Shown here piece by piece: positions 26,114-35,391 of a stretch of DNA of 64,000 bases. This DNA comes from an uncultured Algibacter sp. (lineage in GTDB: Bacteria; Bacteroidota; Bacteroidia; Flavobacteriales; Flavobacteriaceae), in NCBI GenBank assembly GCA_947502405.1, contig CANMZT010000010.1, forward strand, positions 62,001 through 126,000, written 5' to 3'. The position numbers and the translations under genes were made by a program. Under the pieces are notes generated by a model. It made no database searches, was not told the DNA's origin, and was given only the letters and a program-made list of their open reading frames with translations. How positions within the stretch are numbered: the first letter of the stretch is position 1; every line of letters begins with the position of its first letter.

Positions 26114-27604
26114 TTAAACTTTAGATGCTAGAGACTTAAAAAACACATAGCCGAAACCAACAAATAGCATGAGGTGGAATGGGAACAATCCAAAATCGCC
26201 ACCTTGGTTTCCTACGATAAAGGCGCTGTACATGCCGAAGCCGAAGTATAGCATAAGGATTCCCTCGAATATAACATGAGCAGATATGGTGCGTTTCATG
26301 TATTTGTTATTCTTCCAGTTGTCTTTATATTTGCTAAGGTTGAATTTTGGTGTACGTACAAATTCTGATTTTTTACCCCAATGCCCTTCTAAAACGGCGA
26401 TGGAATTATGGAGTGAAAAGCCCATAGCAATTGAGAAAAATACAAAGAACATCCCAATGTATTTGATGAAGTTTTTAAACCCACCACCATAAATATTTTT
26501 GTACATAAACCAGTAGCATATAAAAAATATGATTGTGCTCATGACGAAGAAACTCATGATGTAAAAATAAGGGCGTAAATGGGCGTACTCGTTTTTAATA
26601 TATAGCATGGGGATGCTTAAAACACCTACGATTAACACATTTAAAAACATGGTGCTGTTTAGTAAATGTAGTAAACCGTGTATTTTTGTTTTTGCAGATA
26701 TGTTGCCGCTGTTTATAACGCGTTTTAACATTTTACGGAAGTTTTCGGCTCCACCTTTATTCCATCTGAATTGTTGTGAACGTGCTGCACTTATAACTAC
26801 AGGGAGTTCTGCTGGTGTTTCTACATCTTCAAGATATTTGAATTTCCAGTTTTTTAGTTGTGCGCGGTAGCTTAGGTCTAAATCTTCTGTTAAGGTGTCG
26901 CCTTCCCAATTTCCAGCATCGATAATGCATGTTTTACGCCAAAGACCTGCGGTACCATTAAAGTTTATAAAATGCCCTTTACTGTTTCTGCCTACTTGCT
27001 CTAAAGTAAAATGCGCATCGAGGGCAAAGGCTTGAATTTTTGTGAGTATAGAATAATTTCTATTAATATGCCCCCAACGGGTTTGAACAACACCTATAGC
27101 TTCGTCTTTAAAATAAGGCACTGTACGTTTTAGCCAATCAGGTTTTGGAAGGAAATCTGAATCAAAAATGGCAATAATTTCGCCTTTTGCGGTTTCTAAT
27201 CCTTCTTTTAAAGCACCAGCTTTAAAACCTTGGCGGTCTGTTCTGGTAATGTGTTTTATATCTAAGCCAGTGGCTTGAATTTTTTCTATCTGCTTGCGTG
27301 TACTTTCAACAGTTTCATCTGTAGAATCATCTAGAACCTGAATTTCTAATTTGTTTTTTGGGTAGTCTATTTTGGCGATGTTATCCAACAAACGTTCCAT
27401 AACATACATCTCGTTAAAAACGGGTAATTGTATAGTAACATAAGGGATTTCTTCAGGATTCGATAAATCAAATTTTGGGCAATTATCCTTTTGTTTTTTA
27501 GAAGATAAATAATTAAATAGTAGATTGAGTTGCGCTAAAGCATACATAAATATAAGCAAAAGCGAAACGCTGTAAATGATTATGGTTATTGTTTCTAAAA
27601 TCAT
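26114..27604 (-). CDS. GT2 family glycosyltransferase, cellulose-synthase-like membrane type
   Basis: 496 residues. One N-terminal membrane helix, then a GT2 catalytic domain: V-L-D-D-S-T-D-E-T, the metal-binding D-S-D-F (in A-I-F-D-S-D-F-L-P), the catalytic base region T-E-D-L-D-L-S-Y-R and the processive signature Q-Q-F-R-W (Q/RxxRW), then four or more C-terminal helices. This layout is that of processive beta-glycan synthases or lipid glycosyltransferases. Donor and product are unknown. It is the last gene of a minus-strand operon and overlaps the preceding DPM1-like gene by four bases. Confidence 0.87.
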   Translation of the reverse strand: MILETITIIIYSVSLLLIFMYALAQLNLLFNYLSSKKQKDNCPKFDLSNPEEIPYVTIQLPVFNEMYVMERLLDNIAKIDYPKNKLEIQVLDDSTDETVESTRKQIEKIQATGLDIKHITRTDRQGFKAGALKEGLETAKGEIIAIFDSDFLPKPDWLKRTVPYFKDEAIGVVQTRWGHINRNYSILTKIQAFALDAHFTLEQVGRNSKGHFINFNGTAGLWRKTCIIDAGNWEGDTLTEDLDLSYRAQLKNWKFKYLEDVETPAELPVVISAARSQQFRWNKGGAENFRKMLKRVINSGNISAKTKIHGLLHLLNSTMFLNVLIVGVLSIPMLYIKNEYAHLRPYFYIMSFFVMSTIIFFICYWFMYKNIYGGGFKNFIKYIGMFFVFFSIAMGFSLHNSIAVLEGHWGKKSEFVRTPKFNLSKYKDNWKNNKYMKRTISAHVIFEGILMLYFGFGMYSAFIVGNQGGDFGLFPFHLMLFVGFGYVFFKSLASKV

Positions 27605-28293
27605 TTTTTGAAACTGTATTTAAAAATCCATCCTAAGATTTTAACGCCTGCAAATATAGCACCTTTTACCGTACCAGAAACTTTTGAGACGCCAATTCTG
27701 TTTCTGTAGTTTACAGGTATTTCTGTATATGTAAGTTTTTGCTTAAGCGCCTTGAGTTGCATTTCAACAGTCCACCCATAGGTTTTGTCTTCCATATTGA
27801 GTGCTATTAGCTTTTGGTATTTAATGGCTCTAAAAGGACCTAGATCAGTAAATTTTGCTCCAAAAAAAAGGGACATTAAAGTTGTTGCAAGCCAATTTCC
27901 AAAGATTTGTGGTACCGTCATGGAACCTTGTTCTCTGAGTTTTTTTGTGCGGGCTCCAATAACAAAATCAATGTTATCATTTATTATTGGATTTACAATT
28001 TTGGTTAATTCTTCTGGATAATCACTATAATCGCCGTCTAGAAAAACAATAATTTCTGGTTTTTTATTTTGATTAGCAATGTATTCCATACCTTTTAAAC
28101 ACGCATAACCATAACCTTTATTGTGTTCAGTTAAAACGGTGGCTCCAGCATTTTTAGCATTTAGTTCTGTATCATCAGTAGAATTATTACTTACTACAAT
28201 GACTTCATCAACAATATTAGGAATATCATTAATAACATGTGCTATTGAATCAGCTTCGTTAAAAGCGGGAATGATGACTTTTATATGGGTCAT
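27601..28293 (-). CDS. GT2 family glycosyltransferase, polyprenyl-phosphate (DPM1-like) type
   Basis: 230 residues with the GT2 start I-I-P-A-F-N-E-A-D-S-I, V-V-S-N-N-S-T-D-D-T, the D-G-D metal motif in F-L-D-G-D-Y-S-D and the late Y-R-x-R-x-G-x-S-K motif of dolichol-phosphate-mannose-synthase-like enzymes. No strong membrane anchor is visible. It probably loads a sugar onto a polyprenyl phosphate at the membrane, a donor of the kind that GT-C enzymes use. It overlaps both neighbours by four bases (ATGA junctions), which indicates translational coupling. Confidence 0.87.
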   Translation of the reverse strand: MTHIKVIIPAFNEADSIAHVINDIPNIVDEVIVVSNNSTDDTELNAKNAGATVLTEHNKGYGYACLKGMEYIANQNKKPEIIVFLDGDYSDYPEELTKIVNPIINDNIDFVIGARTKKLREQGSMTVPQIFGNWLATTLMSLFFGAKFTDLGPFRAIKYQKLIALNMEDKTYGWTVEMQLKALKQKLTYTEIPVNYRNRIGVSKVSGTVKGAIFAGVKILGWIFKYSFKK

Positions 28294-28772
28294 TTTAGGT
28301 CGCTTAGTTTGTTTTCCTTTTTAAAGGATGCAAAGGTAGTCCATTCTTTTAACTTTATTCCTGCCTTAAATTTTGAGGCTGCTATCAGTTCCTCATTTTC
28401 ATAGATTAGGCAATATCCATTTTTTTGGTTGTCTTTAAGCTGGCATTTATGGTTCACTTTTTCGTTAGTATCATAAAATAACCACCAACCTGTTTTTTTG
28501 CCATTTTTGAAATGTCCTTCTTTAACTAAACGCCCTTTTGTGGAATAAAATTTCCAGTACTTGGTTTCTTGATTTTTTGAAAAATGGCCTTCTTTTTCAA
28601 GTTTTCCATTTTTGTAATAGAACCTCCAGAACTTAACTTTTTGATTGTTCTCTATCCAACCTTCTGAAATTAAATCATGATTCTTGCTGTAATTTCTTTG
28701 ATATGTTTTTTGAGCAAAAACACTAATTGAAACAAATAGGAAAACAGTAAATGCTAAACTAGAATATTTCAA
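28290..28772 (-). CDS. MORN-repeat protein (YwqK-like)
   Basis: 160 residues with a signal peptide ending S-V-F-A-Q and several MORN_2-type repeats of the pattern G-x-W-x-F-Y-x-x-G-K-L-x-x-E-G-H-F (e.g. K-E-G-H-F-S-K-N, K-E-G-H-F-K-N-G-K-K-T-G-W-W-L-F-Y). Databases often call this family YwqK antitoxin, but an exported protein inside a GT/redox operon has no toxin partner here, so I leave out that role. Function unknown. It lies five bases after the polyferredoxin gene and overlaps the DPM1-like gene by four. Confidence 0.8.
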   Translation of the reverse strand: MKYSSLAFTVFLFVSISVFAQKTYQRNYSKNHDLISEGWIENNQKVKFWRFYYKNGKLEKEGHFSKNQETKYWKFYSTKGRLVKEGHFKNGKKTGWWLFYDTNEKVNHKCQLKDNQKNGYCLIYENEELIAASKFKAGIKLKEWTTFASFKKENKLSDLK

Positions 28773-28777
28773 ATCGA

Positions 28778-30367
28778 TTATTTTTTGTTTACCAAATCCA
28801 TTAAATCTACATCATTTCCTAATAGTATTTCGGTAGGGTTTATACGTCCTTCCATACTATCGTTTTCTAATTTTAAAACACCTCTAGGGCAAACTGCAGA
28901 ACAAATACCACAGCCTACACAACTTGAGCGTACAATGTTTTCGCCTTTTTGTGCATAGGCACGCACATCAATTCCCATTTCACAACTATTTGAGCAGTTT
29001 CCGCAAGAAATACATTGCCCACCATTGGTTGTAATTCTGAATTTTGAGAATAAACGTTGTTGGAACCCAAGTATGGCAGCCATTGGGCATCCAAACCTAC
29101 ACCAAGCCCTGCTACCTAGAATAGGGTAGAAGCCTGTACCGATAACACCAGAAAAGATAGAACCAATGTAAAGCCCGTAAGCTGATCGTAGAGCACTACC
29201 CTTTACATAAAAAAGATGGTCTGTTGTACTTGTAAAATGCATAATTAGCAATAAGGCTATGGTTACAAAGAAACCAATAGCACCCATTTTTGCATCTTTT
29301 CCAAGTTCTTGTCTTTTAAAGAACATAACACCAGCAAAGACTAAAGTTAAAAATACAATAACTAAAGTGATAAATACATTTCGCGTTAACCAGAAGTCGT
29401 TTTTGTCATAACCTAAATAGGTGTAAACCATGGCTGTTGTCATCACTACGGAGAATACCAAAACAGTATGGATTAACCAACGTTCTAATTTCCAAGCAGA
29501 CATTTTTTTAGATGATAATTGTCTGAAAGAATCACCTGCAGTTTCAGCTAAACCGCCACAGCCACAAACCCAAGAACAATACCAGCGTTTTCCAAATTTG
29601 TAAGTTAAAATGGGTGTGATTACAAATATAGATATGATGCCAAATAAGATTAAAGCTAAACCAATGTTGCCGTTTGAGAGGAATCCGTTTACAGACCACT
29701 CGTCAAAGATATAGTAGTTTAGCGGCCATATACTTTTTAAATCATAGTATGGTAAGTCGTTATTCATGACGTACATGAACTCCGGAATTAAAAATGCAAA
29801 ACCTAATTGAAAGAACATAACCGATACTGTACGTATTTGTTGATAACGATTGTGTCTGTATTTCAATATAAATTTATAGCCAAAAGCTAAAATAGCTACA
29901 GTGTAAAGCGTACCATATACAAACCATTGACTAGCGGGTCTGCCACTTAGAAGCTTACTTAAAGGATCAAATAAACTAATTAAACCTGTGTTTTCTGCTC
30001 CATTTGTTCCAAGACCTAAATATTTTGGAAAAAAGTAAAGTACAATGTAAAATGTGGTTAATATAACACCTACAATCCATCCCCAAACTCCTCTAGAAGA
30101 AATGGATTTAAACCAAACGCCATCGTTTTTTATGCCCTCTAATTTATTTAAATAGGCTTCTCTGGAGTAAAATGTTATACCGCCAGAAATTAATCCTAAG
30201 GCAAGTGTTAAGAATAGTCCTTTGTTTGGGAAGTCTGTGTTAAAAAGAGCTAATGTTAAAATGAATAGCCCAATAATGCCTATTGATAAAGCAATTTTTT
30301 GTTTGTTGGTGATGTCTAAAGCGTCTGGTTTAGCAATAGACATGCTGTGATTTATTTTATTACTCAT
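28778..30367 (-). CDS. Membrane-bound 4Fe-4S polyferredoxin (NapH/NosR-like)
   Basis: 529 residues. About eight hydrophobic helices, with NapH-family cysteine motifs C-S-W-V-C-G-C-G-G-L and W-C-R-F-G-C-P-M-A, then a C-terminal two-cluster ferredoxin domain: C-I-S-C-G-N-C-S-N-S-C and C-V-G-C-G-I-C-S-A-V-C-P. Such proteins pass electrons across or along the membrane to periplasmic or cytoplasmic reductases. The adjacent upstream gene, two bases away, is an NAD(P)/FAD reductase, so the two probably form an electron transfer pair. The terminal acceptor is not evident. Confidence 0.87.
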   Translation of the reverse strand: MSNKINHSMSIAKPDALDITNKQKIALSIGIIGLFILTLALFNTDFPNKGLFLTLALGLISGGITFYSREAYLNKLEGIKNDGVWFKSISSRGVWGWIVGVILTTFYIVLYFFPKYLGLGTNGAENTGLISLFDPLSKLLSGRPASQWFVYGTLYTVAILAFGYKFILKYRHNRYQQIRTVSVMFFQLGFAFLIPEFMYVMNNDLPYYDLKSIWPLNYYIFDEWSVNGFLSNGNIGLALILFGIISIFVITPILTYKFGKRWYCSWVCGCGGLAETAGDSFRQLSSKKMSAWKLERWLIHTVLVFSVVMTTAMVYTYLGYDKNDFWLTRNVFITLVIVFLTLVFAGVMFFKRQELGKDAKMGAIGFFVTIALLLIMHFTSTTDHLFYVKGSALRSAYGLYIGSIFSGVIGTGFYPILGSRAWCRFGCPMAAILGFQQRLFSKFRITTNGGQCISCGNCSNSCEMGIDVRAYAQKGENIVRSSCVGCGICSAVCPRGVLKLENDSMEGRINPTEILLGNDVDLMDLVNKK

Positions 30368-30369
30368 GG

Positions 30370-31671
30370 TTATACGGTTTGTAATTGTTGGTTATAAGCT
30401 GAAAGAATTTCAGCTTCATAATGACTATAAAATTCAGGATCAAAGTTTGCTTCAGAAAGATGATTCATTACATAATTTACATCGCGATTCTCAGTCAACC
30501 ACTTGTCAAAAGTCTCATGACGCATTCTAATCCCAAACGTATTAATACCTAAAAAGGTGTTTGTAGTTTTATCATAACAAACGGTTATGCATTTGGTGTC
30601 ATCTTCATGTTTCCAATGAAAATGCGCTTCGTTTTCTCTAGGTTTTGCAAATACCCAACCATAGGTTTGGTATTCGATATCCATAAATTTAGCAGAGTTA
30701 AACCAATGCCCTGGATTATATTGTATTCTGTTTCCACAAATGGTTTGTGCTAAAGTTTCTCCCATCATGCGTCCAGTGTACCAAACAGCCTCAATAGGTC
30801 TACGGCCATTTATACCTTCGTGTTGTTCTGCACAATCGCCAATAGCATATACATCCTCAACATTAGTTTCTAAATAACGGTTTACTTTTACACCTCTACC
30901 AGTTTCAATATCAGAATCTTTTATAAAATCTATATTAGGAGATACTCCAGCGGTTAATCCAACTACATCGCAAGCAATTTCTTCTCCGGTTTCTTGTATT
31001 ATAATGGATTTTACTTTTCCGTTTTCATCAGAAACAATCTCTTTTAAGTTGTTTCCAAGGCGTAAATCAATATGATGGTTTTTTATGTGTCTATTAATCA
31101 TTTCGCTTTCACCAGATGGTAAAACACCATTCCAAAAACTATCTTCTCTTACTAAAAACGTAACAGGAATACTTCTGGAATTTAGCATTTCAGCTAATTC
31201 AATACCAATTAATCCCCCACCAACTATTACAGCGTGTTTACAAACCTCCTTATTAGGAGCATATTTTTCAAGATTTTCTAAATCCTGTTTGTGGTACATG
31301 CCCATAACACCATCTAAATCTTGCCCTGGCCAACCAAATTTATTAGGTTTACTACCAGTAGCGATGATAAGTTTATCGTATTTAAGCGTGTCTCCTTCGG
31401 CAAAATGAAGCGTTTTAGATTTAGTATCAACTTGTTTTACAAAACCCTTTTTCAGGTCGATTCTGTTTTTCTCCCAAAACCAATTCTCATAGGGTTGTGT
31501 GTGTTCAAATTTCATGTGTCCCATATATATGTACATGAGTGCAGTCCTTGAGAAGAAATATTCAGTTTCAGCAGATACAATGGTAATTTTTTTGTCAGAC
31601 AATTTTCTAATATGTCTTGCTGCTGTTACACCAGAAATTCCGTTTCCAATAATGACGATGTGTTCTTTCAT
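30370..31671 (-). CDS. NAD(P)/FAD-dependent oxidoreductase (rubredoxin/nitrite-reductase-like)
   Basis: 433 residues of the class I pyridine nucleotide-disulfide oxidoreductase family without the redox Cys pair. FAD site I-G-N-G-I-S-G-V-T-A near the N-terminus, NAD(P) site V-G-G-G-L-I-G-I-E-L-A, and the second FAD contact V-Y-A-I-G-D-C-A-E. The C-terminal domain does not resemble the usual rubredoxin reductase tail. It heads a five-gene minus-strand operon and is followed two bases later by the polyferredoxin gene, so it likely feeds NAD(P)H electrons into it. Confidence 0.87.
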   Translation of the reverse strand: MKEHIVIIGNGISGVTAARHIRKLSDKKITIVSAETEYFFSRTALMYIYMGHMKFEHTQPYENWFWEKNRIDLKKGFVKQVDTKSKTLHFAEGDTLKYDKLIIATGSKPNKFGWPGQDLDGVMGMYHKQDLENLEKYAPNKEVCKHAVIVGGGLIGIELAEMLNSRSIPVTFLVREDSFWNGVLPSGESEMINRHIKNHHIDLRLGNNLKEIVSDENGKVKSIIIQETGEEIACDVVGLTAGVSPNIDFIKDSDIETGRGVKVNRYLETNVEDVYAIGDCAEQHEGINGRRPIEAVWYTGRMMGETLAQTICGNRIQYNPGHWFNSAKFMDIEYQTYGWVFAKPRENEAHFHWKHEDDTKCITVCYDKTTNTFLGINTFGIRMRHETFDKWLTENRDVNYVMNHLSEANFDPEFYSHYEAEILSAYNQQLQTV

Positions 31672-31703
31672 AATTTGATTGTTATAAAGGTTTAGGTCGT
31701 AGC

Positions 31704-31711
31704 TAAAGATA
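31704..31711 (-). promoter_or_regulatory. Near-consensus -7 element (TATCTTTA, minus strand)
   Basis: The minus strand reads TATCTTTA about 33 bases before the FAD reductase start, one base off TAnnTTTG. It is the best promoter candidate for the five-gene minus-strand operon. Confidence 0.35.
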
Positions 31712-31921
31712 ATAACTTATATCTAGTCTATTAATTTAGAATGGGTTTAAATTGAAATACGTATGTAAGGTTGAATTGAAGTTTTAGACACGAAAAAACT
31801 TTTAATTGCTTTGTAATTACTTGAATTTTTATTCGACCTAATGGCAGTTACTTTGCAAAGCTTAGAATTTTGAAAATATATCTTATCTTGAAATAAGACA
31901 ATTAAGAAAACAATAGAAAAA

Positions 31922-32635
31922 ATGAAAAAACAATTTATAATCATATTAATAGCACTTATATCTTTTGAAGGGATTTCTCAAGATTTAAATACTTTTTTTG
32001 GTAAAGCAGATGCCTTTTTTAAGACCAATGTATCTAACGGAAAGGTTGCTTATTCTAAAATTCACACAGACCAATCATCACTTAACGAGCTACTAAAAAT
32101 AGCTGAGGGAATTTCAGTTTCAAAAAGCGATGCAAATAATTATCAAGCCTTTTGGATTAATGCATATAATTTATCTGTGATAAAAGGGATTATTGATAAC
32201 TATCCAACAAATTCGCCACTTGATAATGCTGGTTTTTTTGATAAAACTACTTATAGTTTAGCAGGTAAAAATATAACCCTAAACGATATTGAACATAAGT
32301 TATTAAGAGGGCAATTTAATGATGCACGCTTTCATTTTGTATTAGTATGCGGAGCAGTGGGGTGCCCGCCTTTAATTAATAAAGCATATTTGCCAAATAC
32401 TTTAGATGCCCAGTTAGAAGCGCAAACGAAAAAAGCTATTAACGGTAATTTTATAAGAGTAAATGCAAAAAAGAAACGTGTTCAGGCATCACAAATTATG
32501 GAATGGTATAAAGAGGATTTTACTATGAATGGGAAATCTGAAATAGACTTCATAAACCAATACAGAACAGAAAAATTAGAAGGTAAATACAAATTAAGTT
32601 ACTTTCCATATAACTGGAATGTAAATAAACAATAA
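31922..32635 (+). CDS. DUF547 domain-containing exported protein
   Basis: 237 residues with a signal peptide (I-S-F-E-G-I-S-Q). DUF547 features: F-W-I-N-A-Y-N-L (conserved Asn-Ala-Tyr-Asn), L-N-D-I-E-H-K-L-L-R, R-F-H-F-V-L-V-C-G-A-V-G-C-P-P-L and a final Y-N-W-N. The invariant Cys, His and Glu residues suggest a papain-like-fold relative, but the activity is unknown. It is followed by a porin-like gene. A second DUF547 protein is encoded at 38977-39873. Confidence 0.87.
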   Translation: MKKQFIIILIALISFEGISQDLNTFFGKADAFFKTNVSNGKVAYSKIHTDQSSLNELLKIAEGISVSKSDANNYQAFWINAYNLSVIKGIIDNYPTNSPLDNAGFFDKTTYSLAGKNITLNDIEHKLLRGQFNDARFHFVLVCGAVGCPPLINKAYLPNTLDAQLEAQTKKAINGNFIRVNAKKKRVQASQIMEWYKEDFTMNGKSEIDFINQYRTEKLEGKYKLSYFPYNWNVNKQ

Positions 32636-32707
32636 TTAATAAAAACAAACCATATCATTCCATAAAAATATAGAAGAATGGTATCTAATAAACCAAAAAT
32701 CAAAAAT

Positions 32708-33607
32708 ATGAAACGAATTATAGCAACAATAGCACTAGCTGCACTATCATTTACAGGGTTTGCACAAGAAGAAGAGCAAGAGCGCAGTGTAATACAAACA
32801 TACACACCATCTATATTACTTAAAAAGGGACAGTGGGATATTAAATGGTTTAATAACCTGTACACTGAAACTAAAGATTTGTTTGGGAATTCAGAAGGAA
32901 CAAAAAAACAAGATATTCCAAGAAACTCATTTTTTACTTCAAGCGTTGATATTTTTACAGGTGTGTCAGATAACAATAGATTTAATTTAGGTTTGTTATT
33001 TGAAGTACGATCTAACGCTGTAGGTGGAAGAGATGCTTTAGACGTATTTTCTTTTGATGGCGAGAGAGGTACAGCACGTTCTGGTTTAACTTCTTTTGCA
33101 CCAGCTATTAAATTTAACCCTATTAAGAGTGTTGGTAATTTTACAATACAAACCGCATTCCATATTCCATTAATAGATAATGAAACTGAAGATGGCGTAT
33201 TTTTAGATCAAGACGGGTTCATTTTTCAAAATAGATTTTTCTACGATTATAGTTTTGCAGGAGGTGATTGGCAATTATTTACAGAGCTAAATACAGAATA
33301 TAATTTTGGCGAACAAGAAAGTTTTGCTTACAACAGTCTACGTTTAACACCAGGTGTGTTTTTAAGTTACTTTCCAAGTTCAAAATTTACAGTTTTAGGG
33401 TTAGCTCAACATATAGAATTAATATCTTTTGGAGCTAACGATGCAGGAGAAAATGATTTTAGTCAAAGTGTAACTATACTTGGTGGTGGTGCAAAATATC
33501 AACTAACAAAAACATTAAATGCAGAATTTTTATACTCTAATTTTCTTTTTGGTAAAAATTCTGGTTTAGGACAAACATTTAACATCGGATTAAGGGCATT
33601 GTTTTAA
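32708..33607 (+). CDS. Predicted outer-membrane beta-barrel (porin-like) protein
   Basis: 299 residues from ATG 32708, chosen because a clean signal peptide begins there (M-K-R-I-I-A-T-I-A-L-A-A-L-S-F-T-G-F-A-Q); an ATG at 32678 would add ten polar residues. The mature protein alternates hydrophobic and polar residues in strands (e.g. F-N-L-G-L-L-F-E-V-R, F-T-I-Q-T-A-F-H-I-P-L) and ends with a terminal Phe after F-N-I-G-L-R-A-L, as outer-membrane barrels do. Substrate unknown. It lies 72 bases after the DUF547 gene and ends before a terminator that overlaps the next gene. Confidence 0.72.
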   Translation: MKRIIATIALAALSFTGFAQEEEQERSVIQTYTPSILLKKGQWDIKWFNNLYTETKDLFGNSEGTKKQDIPRNSFFTSSVDIFTGVSDNNRFNLGLLFEVRSNAVGGRDALDVFSFDGERGTARSGLTSFAPAIKFNPIKSVGNFTIQTAFHIPLIDNETEDGVFLDQDGFIFQNRFFYDYSFAGGDWQLFTELNTEYNFGEQESFAYNSLRLTPGVFLSYFPSSKFTVLGLAQHIELISFGANDAGENDFSQSVTILGGGAKYQLTKTLNAEFLYSNFLFGKNSGLGQTFNIGLRALF

Positions 33608-33633
33608 ATTAAATCAGAATATAATAGTAAATT

Positions 33634-33681
33634 AGAAGCTTAAAGAGTGTTATATGCGACCTTTTAAGCTTCTTTTTTTTA
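33634..33681 (+). terminator. Intrinsic terminator overlapping the start of the next gene
   Basis: AGAAGCTTAAA (33634-33644) pairs perfectly with TTTAAGCTTCT (33663-33673), an 11-bp stem with an 18-base loop, followed at once by a T tract. The start codon ATG 33654 of the GH113-like gene lies in the loop, and the right arm and T tract are its signal peptide codons. Confidence 0.7.
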
Positions 33682-34661
33682 TTTTTTTATTTGCAGTTCA
33701 GTCATGTGAGACTCAACCAAAAAAGATTAATGGGGTGAGTTTTGTTGCGTCTGGAAATGTCATAACCCAAGCCGATGTAAAACCAGTTGTAAAAGTAAAT
33801 GCAAATTATGCTGCTATTATGCCTTTTGGGTTTATTAGGAATTTGAATAATCCTAAAATCATTCATAACACCGACAGACAGTGGTTTGGGGAAACCCGGG
33901 AAGGAGCTAAACAATATATTGAAGAGCTAAGAAAACAGAATATTAAAATAATGCTTAAACCCCAAATTTGGGTTTGGCATGGTGAGTTTACAGGCTATAT
34001 TGAAATGAAAAACGAAGCCGATTGGAAAACTTTAGAAGATTCTTATTCAAGCTTTATTTTAGAATATGCCGATTTGGCTAACGAGGTTAATGCAGAACTA
34101 TTTTGTGTCGGCACAGAGTTAGAAAAATTTATAGAAAACAGACCTGAATATTGGAATAGTTTAATTGAAAAAATAAAAGCTAAGTTTAAAGGGAAACTAA
34201 CTTATGCAGCCAATTGGGACGAATTTAAACGCACCCCGTTTTGGAATAAATTAGATTACATAGGAGTGGATGCTTACTTCCCCGTAAGTGATAAAAAAAC
34301 ACCAACAGTTGATGATTGTTTAAAAGGTTGGCAAACGCATAAAAAAGTGATTCAAAATATGTCTCAGAAACACAATAAACCCATTCTGTTTACTGAATAT
34401 GGCTATAGAAGTGTAGATTATGCAGGTAAAAAACCTTGGGTAAGCGATAGAAGTATGAATCAAGTGAATCTGGAAGCACAAATTAATACAACTCAAGCAT
34501 TATTTGAGACCTTCTGGAAAGAAGATTGGTTTGCTGGTGGTTTTATTTGGAAGTGGTTTCACGAGCATGATAAAGTAGGCGGTGAAGATAATCCTATGTT
34601 TACGCCCCAAAACAAGCCAGCAGAAATAGTATTAGGTAAACATTATAAATTATATGAATAA
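33654..34661 (+). CDS. Glycoside hydrolase-like TIM-barrel lipoprotein (GH113-like)
   Basis: 335 residues with a lipoprotein signal (V-Q-S-C, Cys18). The core resembles GH113 (beta-mannanase-like) TIM barrels: L-K-P-Q-I-W-V-W-H-G, F-C-V-G-T-E-L-E-K-F with likely acid/base Glu155, Y-I-G-V-D-A-Y-F-P, and L-F-T-E-Y-G-Y-R-S with likely nucleophile Glu248, plus a C-terminal G-F-I-W-K-W-F. Length fits the family. It begins within the loop of an intrinsic terminator and overlaps the next lipoprotein gene by eight bases. Substrate specificity is not proven by sequence. Confidence 0.8.
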   Translation: MRPFKLLFFIFLFAVQSCETQPKKINGVSFVASGNVITQADVKPVVKVNANYAAIMPFGFIRNLNNPKIIHNTDRQWFGETREGAKQYIEELRKQNIKIMLKPQIWVWHGEFTGYIEMKNEADWKTLEDSYSSFILEYADLANEVNAELFCVGTELEKFIENRPEYWNSLIEKIKAKFKGKLTYAANWDEFKRTPFWNKLDYIGVDAYFPVSDKKTPTVDDCLKGWQTHKKVIQNMSQKHNKPILFTEYGYRSVDYAGKKPWVSDRSMNQVNLEAQINTTQALFETFWKEDWFAGGFIWKWFHEHDKVGGEDNPMFTPQNKPAEIVLGKHYKLYE

Positions 34662-35391
34662 AATTAAATATCTAATAGTATGTTTTATGGTTTTGTTATC
34701 CTGTACAAAAGATAACGACGATGATATTGAGCAAAACTTAGAGTCATATACTTTAAGTAAGCCTATTGAAACAGGTGCCGTTATTGCATGTGCCGCTAGT
34801 GAAAAGGACACAGGAGATGTGCTTACTTTTTTTTATCCCGAGGAAGGTGCCACTAATATCAGGTTTTATGAAATTGAAAACGAACTACAAGACCATGAGG
34901 ATTATTCAAATTACAAGCGGATTTTTATAAAAAGCGAGCCTTTTTTCAACGGTCACCTAAGGAAGTTTACTCAAGCATCTTCATCAAAAGAAAAATGGGT
35001 GATTATCACTTTTGAGCTAGATAATGAAATAAAAATTTCAAACCCAATACGTATTAAACATCAAACCAGGCCTACAGTTTGGACTGATGAGGTAACCATA
35101 AATCAAGCGACCCCAAGTATGCCAGTTTTTTCATGGCAAGACAATGCTGCAGGAGATAATGCTATTTATTTTCAGGTTATTTCTGATGCACAGAATAATT
35201 TGCTCTCGGGTACTTATACCTATGAAAGCATGTTTCAGTATTACAATACTAACAATGTTGTGTTAAATGTTACCACACAATTGCCACCTCCAAGTTTAAT
35301 TTCTGGAAACGATTATAATTTTACTTTAATGGACGTAAGTCTAGATAATTGGGTAAATTTGGTAATTATTAAATCTTTCACTTCTCAATGA
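34654..35391 (+). CDS. Lipoprotein of unknown function
   Basis: 245 residues with a lipoprotein signal (L-L-S-C-T-K, then D-N-D-D-D-D linker). The mature protein is beta-rich without recognisable catalytic motifs (e.g. V-W-T-D-E-V-T-I, P-V-F-S-W-Q-D-N-A-A-G, Y-N-F-T-L-M-D-V), suggesting an immunoglobulin-like sandwich. It overlaps the GH113-like gene by eight bases and the Omp85-like gene by four, so the three are translated together and may form a surface complex. Confidence 0.7.
   Translation: MNKIKYLIVCFMVLLSCTKDNDDDIEQNLESYTLSKPIETGAVIACAASEKDTGDVLTFFYPEEGATNIRFYEIENELQDHEDYSNYKRIFIKSEPFFNGHLRKFTQASSSKEKWVIITFELDNEIKISNPIRIKHQTRPTVWTDEVTINQATPSMPVFSWQDNAAGDNAIYFQVISDAQNNLLSGTYTYESMFQYYNTNNVVLNVTTQLPPPSLISGNDYNFTLMDVSLDNWVNLVIIKSFTSQ

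Noticed and set aside
28290-28772. Toxin-antitoxin antitoxin (YwqK label)
   Set aside because: The protein has a signal peptide and lies in a redox/glycosyltransferase operon without a toxin gene. Only MORN repeats are supported.
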